Positions 28,280 through 36,800 of a DNA stretch of 45,102 nucleotides are shown one piece after another. The stretch spans positions 1 to 45,102 of IMG/VR virus record IMGVR_UViG_3300025617_000040; one strand, written 5' to 3'. The notes under the pieces are model-generated. The model ran no database searches and had not been told where the DNA came from. It saw nothing but the letters and a program-made list of their open reading frames with translations. This DNA comes from a virus. The translations under genes were made by a program, and so were the position numbers. Positions within the stretch are counted from its first letter, which is position 1. Each line of letters starts with the position of its first letter.

Positions 28280-28678
28280 TTATTTGTTTTTTGTAACGGT
28301 TTTAGATTTTTCCCACGTTCTTCCTACAAAATAAGCTCCGTATACGGTAACTAGCAATGTTTGGAATATTGGAATGTATTCTTTAGCTACTTTAAAACCT
28401 CCTATATTACCATCAAAAAAAGATAATATAGTAAATATAAATGTTAGATATATAAGTACTAAAGGACGAATGTTTTTAGATAACCAACTATCACTATCCA
28501 TATCAGCTTTCCATCGTTCAGTAACTTGTTCTTGCGCTTCTTTATCAGCTTTCTCAAGAATCTCAGTTATCTTCCTTTGAGCTTCTAGTTTTTCTTCTTT
28601 ACTAGTTGTTAGATTATCTATAACGCCACCTAGGTCTTTTATAAGACTTCCCGTAAGCCACTTAAATATCTTGTTCAT
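28280..28678 (-). CDS. Holin (GTA/3TM-holin-like)
   Basis: A 132-residue membrane protein. An amphipathic N-terminal helix (KIFKWLTGSLIKDLGGVI) precedes a charged helix, the motif RWKADMDSDSWLSKNIRPLV, and two membrane segments at about residues 71-88 (RPLVLIYLTFIFTILSFF) and 101-119 (IPIFQTLLVTVYGAYFVG). The DSDSWLSKNIRP block is typical of the GTA_holin_3TM family. It would permeabilise the inner membrane to release the cytoplasmic M15 endolysin, though it is far from that gene. The assignment is fairly strong. Confidence 0.8.
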   Translation of the reverse strand: MNKIFKWLTGSLIKDLGGVIDNLTTSKEEKLEAQRKITEILEKADKEAQEQVTERWKADMDSDSWLSKNIRPLVLIYLTFIFTILSFFDGNIGGFKVAKEYIPIFQTLLVTVYGAYFVGRTWEKSKTVTKNK

Positions 28679-28682
28679 AATA

Positions 28683-29717
28683 TTATTTTCTTGCTGCTCT
28701 TTTCTTAATTCTTTCTTCTCTTCTTTTTAATCTTCTGGCTTTTCTTACATTACCACTAGCTAATGCAGCTTCACCTTTAGCTCTAACACCTGCAGCTCTA
28801 GTCAACTTATTTGCTTTAGCTTTAGATACTTCTTCAACTTTAGGTTTAATAGTTGTACGTGACTTAGTTTTCATAGGATCAAGAGCTACCGCTTTTTTTC
28901 TAGGTGGTGTAGCTTTATTTTTGCTTTTAACATCCCATCCTTTACCGGCTTTTTTAGATGCATTTTGACGCTTAGCTTCTTTTATATAAGTAGCTTTATC
29001 CATTTTACCATAAGTTTTCATATCCCTATTTTTGTAGGCTGCATCGTATGAAGTTTTTTTAGTTGTCTTAGGGGGATCGTTTTTAGGAGTATCAGTTTTA
29101 AATGGATCGTTTTTAAAAGGATCTTTATTTTTAGGAAAGCTATATCCACTTGATAAGGGATTAGTCTTTACATTACTAGCTTTAGGTACACCTGGAAAGC
29201 CTCCGCTTGAATTTGGAGCGGGTTGTGCTTTTATATTTTTATTTCGTATTGCTTCTTTCTTATATCTATCTTTGTACTTAGACTCAAACCCTGCGATTTC
29301 TTTTTTTGCTTTATTAATTTTTCTATATTGAGCTGAATTTGCTACACCTTTCAAACTAGTGTCAGGAGCTTTTAAAGCAGTCTTTTTATTAAGCTCATAT
29401 TGTGTTTTAGCTAAATCGTATTTTTTATTTTTTCTATCCGATTCTTGTTTTTTTCTATCTGCTGCATTTTGAGCCATTTTTTTTTGGTAGTTAGATCCGA
29501 ATGGTTCATTGGTAATTTTTGCAGGAGAAGACATTGATTTATCAATAGCTGTTTGACGAGCAGTTTCATAACCACTCATTTTACCATCTTTGTTTAAATC
29601 ACCCTTCATTTTTGCTACAGATCCAACATTTAATAAAGGATCTTGTACCATACCGCCTTTTGTAGTTCTTTTTAATTTCGCTGTTATTGGTGAACAGCCT
29701 TTTTGCTTATAAGCCAT
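28683..29717 (-). CDS. Lysine-rich SPAK protein with an EF-hand/dockerin-like loop
   Basis: A 344-residue, very basic, low-complexity protein. The N-terminal MAYKQKGCSPITAKLKRTT shares CxPITAK with the 239-residue neighbour. Residues 40-51 form a complete EF-hand loop, DLNKDGKMSGYE (ligands at positions 1, 3, 5, 9 and 12). SPAK follows at 64-67, then Lys/Pro/Asp repeats (KNDPFKTDTPKNDPPK) and an Arg/Lys-rich tail. No enzyme domain is seen. A calcium-bound or structural/nucleoid role is possible. It lies between the holin and another SPFK protein. Confidence 0.75.
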   Translation of the reverse strand: MAYKQKGCSPITAKLKRTTKGGMVQDPLLNVGSVAKMKGDLNKDGKMSGYETARQTAIDKSMSSPAKITNEPFGSNYQKKMAQNAADRKKQESDRKNKKYDLAKTQYELNKKTALKAPDTSLKGVANSAQYRKINKAKKEIAGFESKYKDRYKKEAIRNKNIKAQPAPNSSGGFPGVPKASNVKTNPLSSGYSFPKNKDPFKNDPFKTDTPKNDPPKTTKKTSYDAAYKNRDMKTYGKMDKATYIKEAKRQNASKKAGKGWDVKSKNKATPPRKKAVALDPMKTKSRTTIKPKVEEVSKAKANKLTRAAGVRAKGEAALASGNVRKARRLKRREERIKKRAARK

Positions 29718-29739
29718 AATATATATATTTATTTATTTT

Positions 29740-30054
29740 TTAACAATTCCATCTACGTCTAGCAGCTCTACCTCTTTCCGATGTCCAACTTTTAGATCTA
29801 GCACAAAACGCTTTTCTTCTTTTAGCAGCTTTACCCCCTGGTTTTAATTTAGAAGGATCTTTAGTAACAGCAGTTTTTAATTTACTACCTGGATTATCTG
29901 CTCTATATTTTTTTACTCCTTTAGAGGTCATTCCCCCCCCTGCTGCAGCACCAGTTCCTGTAGGATTTGCTTTGTTGTAATATCCTTTAGATTTTTTACG
30001 TGAAGGAGCATCTCCTTTCTTCTTGAATGGTGAATTGTTTTGTATATATGCCAT
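29740..30054 (-). CDS. Basic SPFK protein with DUF6321-like C-terminus
   Basis: A 104-residue, strongly basic protein starting MAYIQNNSPFKKKGD, with SPFK at 8-11. The second half, GMTSKGVKKYRADNPGSKLK then GKAAKRRKAFCARS and a final RRRWNC, matches a motif I recall as DUF6321 from marine phages and algal viruses, of unknown function. Residues 36-40 (AAGGG) are encoded over a run of eight G on the coding strand (29933-29940 on the plus strand), prone to length change. Nucleic-acid binding is plausible from charge only. Confidence 0.75.
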   Translation of the reverse strand: MAYIQNNSPFKKKGDAPSRKKSKGYYNKANPTGTGAAAGGGMTSKGVKKYRADNPGSKLKTAVTKDPSKLKPGGKAAKRRKAFCARSKSWTSERGRAARRRWNC

Positions 30055-30056
30055 AA

Positions 30057-30776
30057 CTATTTCTTTTTACCGTAACCTTTCATTTTAAAACCAGATCTCA
30101 TAGGAAAGCCAGATCTTTTTAAAGCCTCTTGCCTAGCTTGTTCTAACTGTTGGGTTTCGGTTCTTTCTCCTAAACTTACATCTCTATCGTAAAGATATGC
30201 TTTACCTGCTCCTGGAGCTAACCCTGATTGCTTAGAAAGACTACCTCTTTTTGAAGCTGCAGTAAAATCTTCAGCCTTCTTAGTAGCTATGTCAGATTTT
30301 ATTTTTAAACGTGCCGTTCTTTTGGAATTACCTTTACTTTCAGCGTCCTCTAACCTATTTTTAGCTCTAGCTGCTTTTAGCCTTGCTCTTTTTTCGTCTC
30401 TATAAGATTTTTTAGTATCTCTAGATTCTTGACGTCGTTCTTGAGGTGTAAACACATCTCCTTTTACAGCTGTTTTTAATTTAGCGCTGTAATTTAAATC
30501 ATCTCCTGGAACAGTTTTAGTTGTTTCTGTAACTATCTCCCCTTGTTCGTTTGCACCTACATTAGCATTCATTCTTCTTCTTTGCTCAGGTGTTAAAGCA
30601 TTCCATTCTGCATCAGACATTTTTTTGCCTTGATAGCTTGATTTTGTAGTTTCAGTTACTTGCTTGTCCTCTCCTTTATCAGATCCGTAAGCATAAGCCG
30701 CTCCTTTTATTAAAGCTTCATTCGCTTTGAATGGTGATTGTTTAGCTTTCGCTGTTATTGGTGTACATTTACTCAT
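30057..30776 (-). CDS. Basic, repetitive SPFK protein
   Basis: A 239-residue protein. The start at 30776 (MSKCTPITAK) is preferred because the longer frame would overlap the upstream gene and the same CxPITAK start occurs in the 344-residue neighbour. SPFK is at 14-17. The body is Lys/Arg/Glu/Ala-rich and helical (KRARLKAARAKNRLEDAESK) with SAKLKTAV similar to the next protein downstream. It ends in a Gly/Lys-rich basic tail (RSGFKMKGYGKKK). It contains no catalytic motif. It belongs to the SPxK series and probably works with those neighbours. Confidence 0.75.
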   Translation of the reverse strand: MSKCTPITAKAKQSPFKANEALIKGAAYAYGSDKGEDKQVTETTKSSYQGKKMSDAEWNALTPEQRRRMNANVGANEQGEIVTETTKTVPGDDLNYSAKLKTAVKGDVFTPQERRQESRDTKKSYRDEKRARLKAARAKNRLEDAESKGNSKRTARLKIKSDIATKKAEDFTAASKRGSLSKQSGLAPGAGKAYLYDRDVSLGERTETQQLEQARQEALKRSGFPMRSGFKMKGYGKKK

Positions 30777-30777
30777 A

Positions 30778-31128
30778 TTATGAATTTTTATAAGCCTCAT
30801 CTTCCCAAGGCAGTTGTTTAGCACCCTCATTCATAGTTGCTCTTGAATAAACTCGGGCTGGTGATCTTGTATCTTTTTTCCACGTTACCGTATTATCAGT
30901 GTATTGCAATTTACCTTGCGCCATCTGATCCATATGTACTTTCTCGTGTGCAACGGCTTTTTCTTTTTCTTTACCTTTTAAAGACTTATCTATAAATATA
31001 GTTCCATCGTTATTTGCTTCTGCCATAATGTCACCTTCTAAGTTCTTTTTAAAAACTGGCGTATTATATGTAGAAGTTTCTTTGTCTATACCTACTAGGT
31101 CTGAAAAGTGTTTAAGTTTAAATGCCAT
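30778..31128 (-). CDS. Small HExxH zincin-like protein
   Basis: A 116-residue protein starting MAFKLKHFSDLVGIDKE. It holds the zinc-peptidase signature HEKVH at 61-65 (AVAHEKVHMDQM). Glu109 or Glu111 in LPWEDEAY is a possible third ligand, as in gluzincins. It also carries SPAR at 89-92. There is no signal or membrane segment, so it would act in the cytoplasm or in the capsid. It lies between the winged-helix protein and the SPFK proteins and shares their MAFKLK start, so it may process them or other head proteins. Motif seen; activity inferred. Confidence 0.8.
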   Translation of the reverse strand: MAFKLKHFSDLVGIDKETSTYNTPVFKKNLEGDIMAEANNDGTIFIDKSLKGKEKEKAVAHEKVHMDQMAQGKLQYTDNTVTWKKDTRSPARVYSRATMNEGAKQLPWEDEAYKNS

Positions 31129-31571
31129 TATCTTTCTTTATCTTTTATCATATCATCAATAGCCTTGTTAAAGACTTTATCTGTATATGTTTTATTATTA
31201 TAGAATACATTACTTCCTTTACATACTGGTAAATCTTCTTCACCTAATAAAATACGATATATTCTTGTTATTAATTGTTGTCCTTTAAAAGATACTTTAT
31301 ACACTGCGTATTTAGACGATGTTCGATTTCGTTCTTTAAAAACATCTATCCAACCTTCTCTTCTTAACCTCTCCCATCTATTTTTATCCCAACTGTATGT
31401 ATACGAACCGTTTATAAAATCATTACGTGTAAATAATTTTTTACAGTCCAAGTAAACTAGTAGTTCTAAATCAGCATCGGTAAAGCCATAAGTCTTACGA
31501 GCCCATCTTCTGACAAGCCTGTAATACTTAAGTAAATTCATATCACGAATATCCTGAGCTGTTATTCTCAT
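31128..31571 (-). CDS. Winged-helix-like DNA-binding protein
   Basis: A 147-residue basic protein. The order of elements, DIRDMNLLKYYRLVRRWARK, LELLVYLDCKKLFT, NRWERLRREGWIDVF then a beta wing SSKYAVYKVSFKGQQLI, fits a MarR-like winged helix with a C-terminal helix for dimerisation. It could regulate late transcription or bind packaged DNA. It starts one base from the zincin stop and overlaps the groES start by four bases, so it is made together with the chaperonin genes. The fold assignment is by pattern only. Confidence 0.6.
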   Translation of the reverse strand: MRITAQDIRDMNLLKYYRLVRRWARKTYGFTDADLELLVYLDCKKLFTRNDFINGSYTYSWDKNRWERLRREGWIDVFKERNRTSSKYAVYKVSFKGQQLITRIYRILLGEEDLPVCKGSNVFYNNKTYTDKVFNKAIDDMIKDKER

Positions 31572-31825
31572 TCTACCAGTACTATATCTTGTGCTTTTAA
31601 TACATAATACAAAGATTCACCCCATTCAATCCCGTGACCAGCGTGCCTATCATATCTTATAATATCACCTTTCTTTATATCAGGTACTAAATTACCAACA
31701 CTTATAACTTCAGCTCTAAGGTATCTTACGTCTTTGTTTTGTTTTTCAGTTAACTCTAAACCACCTACTTTCTTCGGAGCTTCTTTAATCTTGTCAACTA
31801 CTACATAATAATTAATTGCCTGCAT
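31568..31825 (-). CDS. groS: Co-chaperonin GroES
   Basis: An 85-residue GroES, slightly short of the bacterial ~97. The mobile loop is recognisable as KVGGLELTEKQ (GG plus hydrophobics, the GroEL contact), followed by the conserved AEVISVGNLVPDIKKGDIIR and a final ILVE-like strand (AQDIVLVE). The usual roof-loop segment is shortened. It caps GroEL during folding. It directly follows groEL with a one-base TAATG overlap, so both are made together. Identification is strong from the mobile loop, barrel motif and gene pairing. Confidence 0.88.
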   Translation of the reverse strand: MQAINYYVVVDKIKEAPKKVGGLELTEKQNKDVRYLRAEVISVGNLVPDIKKGDIIRYDRHAGHGIEWGESLYYVLKAQDIVLVE

Positions 31826-33381
31826 TATGCTAATCTTTTATTACTGATTACACAATCGGCAGATATAATTGTAGTAACAACACTAACTGCATTTTTTAAC
31901 GCGGACTTTGTAACTAAAACAGGATCTATAATACCTGCTTTAATCATATTAGAATTTTTACCTGTAACTACATTTATACCCCAGCCTTTTTTGTTTGGCA
32001 TGTAATCAATCATAATACCAGCGTTTTCTAATATTGTTTTATAAGGCGCTTGAATAGCTTCTAATAAAACTTCTTCACCTTTATTCTTTGGCTTTATATT
32101 TTTTGATGCATTTAATAAAGCAATACCTCCTCCTGGAACAATACCCTCTTTATAAGCGGCTTTTGTCGCATATATTGCATCTTCAATACGATCTTTCTTT
32201 TCTTTCATTTCTACTTCAGAATCAGCACCTACTCTAATGATACCAACTTGACCGGAAAGCATTGATAATCGTTGTTCTAATTTCTTTCTAAAAAACGAAT
32301 TTGTTTCTGTTTTAATTTTTTCTTTAACAGCTTCTATTCGCTCTTCAAGCTCTTCTGAATTTGGCTCAACTTGTAACACAGTGTTTTTATCATCTGTAAC
32401 AGACTTAATAGCTTGACCTAATACTGAAGGATCTATTAAATCTAAATCATCACCTAATTCTTCGTTTATTACTGTAGCTCCTGTTAGTATAGCCAAGTCT
32501 TCAACTGTTTGTTGTCTAGTAGGTCCAAATCCTGGAGGATCTACTATATTTACTTTTATATTTCCTTTTGCTTTATTAGCTACTAAAGTTGCAAATGGTT
32601 GTTGCTCTACTTCAGATACTATTAATAAGCTTCTTTTGTTCTTTATAACGTGTTCTAAGACGTTTTGTATTCTTCTGATATTAGGTATAGGAGAAGATAC
32701 AATAAGTACGTAAGGATTGTCTAAAACACTTATACCTTTATCTTTGTCAGTTACTAAATGCTGTGACTTTAACTTTGAATCAAATTGAACACCTTCTACA
32801 AAATCTACGTAAGTTTCGTTTGTTTCAGATTCTTCCATTAACACTACACCGTTCTTTCCAACCTTTTCATAAGCCTCGCCGATTTTATCGCCCAAGTCTT
32901 TATCGTTGTTACAGCTAATTGCTGCAACTTGTTTAAGCATTTCACCTTCAACTTCTATACTTATTTTATCTAGGTAGCTCCTAACTTTAGAAGCACCGCT
33001 TACAATACCTTGCTTAAGCTCTCTAACTTCTGTATCTGTTAATTGCTCATTTGCTTTTTGTAATAAAGCGTTTGCTAACACAGTTGCTGTTGTTGTTCCG
33101 TCTCCTGCTTCTTTTACGGTATTGCTTGCTGCTTCTTTTATTAGTGTTGCTCCTATATTTTCAACCGGATGTAATAAGACTACGCTTTCCGCAACGGTTA
33201 CACCATCTTTTGTTATCACCGGTCTTCCTAAAGCGTCTTCATATATTACGCATTTACCCGACGCTCCTAGCGTAGATTTTACTGCGTTTGATAATTTTTG
33301 AACGCCTTGTACTATTTGTTCTTTAGCTTCGCTTCCGAATGTGAGTGTTTTAACAATCTCACTTGGGTTATTAAATTCCAT
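31825..33381 (-). CDS. groL: Chaperonin GroEL
   Basis: A 518-residue chaperonin of the bacterial (group I) type. ATP-site motifs are intact: GDGTTTATVLA at 93-103, TKDGVTVAE near 57-65, Asp401 in RIEDAIYATKAAY and PGGGIAL at 416-422. The apical domain is recognisable (PPGFGPTRQQTVEDLAILTG), but the segment corresponding to the GYLSPYFI substrate/GroES-binding strip is KLKSQHLV (203-210), far less hydrophobic. There is no C-terminal GGM tail; the protein ends ISNKRLA. These changes suggest a chamber tuned to phage proteins such as capsid or fibres. It is expressed with groES. Identification is certain; specialisation is inferred. Confidence 0.97.
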   Translation of the reverse strand: MEFNNPSEIVKTLTFGSEAKEQIVQGVQKLSNAVKSTLGASGKCVIYEDALGRPVITKDGVTVAESVVLLHPVENIGATLIKEAASNTVKEAGDGTTTATVLANALLQKANEQLTDTEVRELKQGIVSGASKVRSYLDKISIEVEGEMLKQVAAISCNNDKDLGDKIGEAYEKVGKNGVVLMEESETNETYVDFVEGVQFDSKLKSQHLVTDKDKGISVLDNPYVLIVSSPIPNIRRIQNVLEHVIKNKRSLLIVSEVEQQPFATLVANKAKGNIKVNIVDPPGFGPTRQQTVEDLAILTGATVINEELGDDLDLIDPSVLGQAIKSVTDDKNTVLQVEPNSEELEERIEAVKEKIKTETNSFFRKKLEQRLSMLSGQVGIIRVGADSEVEMKEKKDRIEDAIYATKAAYKEGIVPGGGIALLNASKNIKPKNKGEEVLLEAIQAPYKTILENAGIMIDYMPNKKGWGINVVTGKNSNMIKAGIIDPVLVTKSALKNAVSVVTTIISADCVISNKRLA

Positions 33382-33435
33382 TTTATTATATTTAAATTTT
33401 ATTAAAAAGCCTATTAGCGGCTATACAAGTTATTA

Positions 33436-33452
33436 TTACACAAATTGTGTAA
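33436..33452. promoter_or_regulatory. Perfect 8-bp dyad (TTACACAA-A-TTGTGTAA) upstream of groEL
   Basis: Perfect inverted repeat with a single central base, in the 74-base gap between the small virion-type protein gene and groEL, about 55 bases before the groEL start. The one-base centre suits a DNA-bound dimer more than an RNA hairpin, so it may be an operator. A weak hairpin with a U-run (AGCC/GGCT, then TTTTT) lies just downstream on the leftward strand. No other copy was noticed. Confidence 0.45.
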
Positions 33453-33455
33453 AAA

Positions 33456-33845
33456 TTACTCTTCAGCTACAGGGTCGTCTCCCCCTGTATTTATTTCTGG
33501 CTCTACTGGTTCTTCTGTTGCTAACCAGTCTAATTCTGTTACGTCTTCGTTAGTAGGCACAACCTTAGCTTTAATACCTTTTTCAATAACTTCATTCATA
33601 TGATCTACAGGGTGATTTGCTTTTGCCCACTCGATAACCATAGCTTCAGTTAATGTTTCAATACTCGCAAAGTTTTCAGCAGATGGTGCTCCTACAGGGC
33701 AAGCTCCACTAAATGTGTGTGACTCTCCAGATTCCGCATCAGTACCGGTATAATCAAATTTAATGTGTGTAATCACATTAGACAATCCGTCTAGTGTTGG
33801 CGCTTTCTTTAAAGCCGTGATTTTCCAATCGTAAGTAATGTTCAT
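33456..33845 (-). CDS. Small virion-type protein (DUF7936-like)
   Basis: A 129-residue protein with a beta-rich N-terminal half (NITYDWKITALKKAPTLDG, NVITHIKFDYTGTD) and an acidic, Pro/Glu-rich C-terminal tail (EEPVEPEINTGGDDPVAEE). The N-terminus resembles the small cyanophage-type proteins I know as DUF7936, whose function is not known to me. It lies between the S74 fibre gene and groEL and may be a fibre accessory or assembly factor. Confidence 0.65.
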   Translation of the reverse strand: MNITYDWKITALKKAPTLDGLSNVITHIKFDYTGTDAESGESHTFSGACPVGAPSAENFASIETLTEAMVIEWAKANHPVDHMNEVIEKGIKAKVVPTNEDVTELDWLATEEPVEPEINTGGDDPVAEE

Positions 33846-33856
33846 TGTTTCTGTTT

Positions 33857-36800
33857 TTAATTATTATTTTCTAGTGTTTGTATTCTTGTTTCTAATTGTT
33901 CTATTTTTGTTATTGCATCTTGCAATGCTGCTGTCAGCAAAGGTACTATTTTAGATTGATCTATACCTTGATAGTCAGGTGTTCCATCTTCTTTTATTGC
34001 ATCTTTTTCACCTAGAACCGCTTCAGGTATTACCTCTGAAAGCTCGTGTGCTATAAATCCATCTACTTTAGGTTCGTTTAATTTGTCATTCCAATTAAAT
34101 CTATGAACCGAAATTTGTTTTAACCTATCAATAGCATTATCTAAAGGTACAATATTACTCTTTAATCTATAATCCGATTGAACAGAAAATGCAGAAGCAT
34201 ACACAGCATAGTAGGTTGAGCCTTCCTGCACTAAAAGCCCTTGACAGTTTGCTTTTATTCTTTGACCAAAATAAGTTGGTGCAAAATATAATGACGAAGC
34301 GTTGTTTAGGTACAAACTATCACATTCTACGTGTCCTGCTAATTTTACTGATATACCAGTATTAGATGGATCTAAATAATAGGCTGTATTATTATGGTCA
34401 TAGAATACAGGCGCTCTAGACGAGCCGGGTGAATATGTGTATGATGTGTAAACATAAAACTCAGGGTTATTATCACAGTATAACATTAACGGGGATGTAC
34501 CTGTTCGAGTTCTAACCGCCCAAGCACCATCGTGATCTAATAAACCAAAATTAGTTATGTCTGAGAATATAGTCCCTCTTACAGTGTTATCTCCACCGAT
34601 AAATTGAATCCCCCCATAAATTGAATCACCGTATTTGAAGTTTAGATAACTATCGTCACTATTATCATAAAACCTAACGTTATCATTAAATTGTATTTTA
34701 GATACATAATCAATTGAGTTGTTATTCATATCGATACCACCAGCTGCCATACTCAACCTATAACCGGTGCCCGCGGCTGGAGCACCCGTACCTATTCCTA
34801 AGAAATTACCTTGAGCTGAATTGTACCTTGAAGTACTAGCAGGGTCTAAGTAGTATCCGGTATTGTTTAAATCATAGAATCTAGGTGCTCTCATGTCATA
34901 AGACGCTTCAACATACCCCGATTTTAATGCAGGCTCAATATTTGTTTGTACAGTATCAAAAGAAGTAACAATACTAATATCATACCCACTAGTCATATTA
35001 TTAATGGTAGCGTTTCTAAACCCTCCAGATACATCTTTTAAAGTCACCACAGGGTAAGACCAAGCATGAGAAGTTTCCCCTATCCATACGCAGTCTTTAG
35101 TACCGTCGTTACCAAACCTAACGTTTTTAGGTGTAGAATCTTTAGCTCCTTTATATGTAACCGAAGAATGGTAACCACCATTACTATAAGAGTAATTACC
35201 TAAAGTATATTCTTCTGATTGATTTGTTCCATAATTATATATTTCTACGGTCATTGACCACATTATATTAATAGCTTTCCAAGGCAATGTTATTTTTATA
35301 GCACCTACATTACCTCCATCCCAAGACGCAACACCTCCATCTGGAGCTATAACTCTTGTTACTGCATTATAAGAACTTCCAGCGTCGTTAACTAAAGTAG
35401 TATTTACTAAATTTAACTCAGACTTACCAGCTGGATTTACATAATAACTAGTATCATCTGAGTCAAAGAATAAAGGTGCTCTAAATGAAGATGTTGCATT
35501 GGAGCTTCCTTCCACTGTCAACTTCATTCCGCTATCAGCGTCTCCAGTGCCACCTATTCTTAATCTACCTCTTAACCTAACTGGATTACCAGACTCTCCA
35601 AGGAACATTACCTGGCTACCCGTGTCACCATACCAATGCTGACCCTGTATAACATAAAATGCTGTGTCGTATCTAGGATTTGCTCCTGAATCTGCTGTTT
35701 GTATTTCGTTAAATCTTGATCTCGAGTTAGGATCTACATAGTATCCAGTATCATCAGAATCATAAAATATTGGTGCTCTAAAATCACCATCAGAACTAAC
35801 AGTAGTATACCCTGGTGATGTGTTCACAAAAGAAACGGCGTTATTCTCAGCGGTAACATTTATGTATTGGGCTCCGTCGTACCAAGCGTGTTTAAAGTTC
35901 CTAGTGGCATCTGAATCATCTTTTCCGTACCAATGCAATCTAGCTTGGTCAGACCCATCTAATCTACCATCTACTCTTTGATGAGCGTTATTACTCGAAT
36001 CTCTAAACCACCTTTGCTCTCTTTTTACATTTAATTCGTCTAAGACAGATGCGCTAGCAGGGTTTAAGTAGTAGTTTGTATCGTTGGAATCGTAGAATAT
36101 TGGAGCTCTCATATCTACTGTACTTCTTAGTGAATTCACAAAGTTTGTATCCCCGTAATTCCAAGTATGAGTTATTAAAGATGATCCACTATATAATCTC
36201 CAATTTATATTAACACCATTAGCATTACTACCATCTCTAAAGTGAGGATAGTGATTACCATTTGCATCAAACGCATTGTAATATAAATGCCCGTTATAAG
36301 CATTATCTGCACTTAAAAGTGAAACAGCATTGCTTGTACTCGCACCTCTTGCTGTTACGGTGGCTAAGGTGTCTGTTTCTGAAGTTAAAAACGCAGAAGC
36401 GTGTTGCCCGTCTAAAGTATCAGCGTCTAATCCTGAACCTGATCCGTCGCTGCTTGAATTCCATACCTCAGCCCAGCTTGTCCAAGTTCCATTGTAATAA
36501 TGTCTAACATATTTGTCGTTAGTGTTATATCGCGAATACCTCTGTTCTGTTTGTAGCCCGTTACCTTGATCGCCACTTATTACTTCAAGTATACCAGCTG
36601 TGTTAACTGGATAATTAGATCCACTTGCAGCATCAGCGTTTGAGTCCTGAGCATAATAACCAGTAGTCCTATAATTATTTAAATCTTGACCTCCTGGAAT
36701 TTCAGAACCTGACTTGAAAACACCAGATAGTCTAGAATTGTTCAAAGTGCCTGAAACTATATCTGAAGCATCGTGAGTGTGCACGGCAGCTGCAGCTCCT

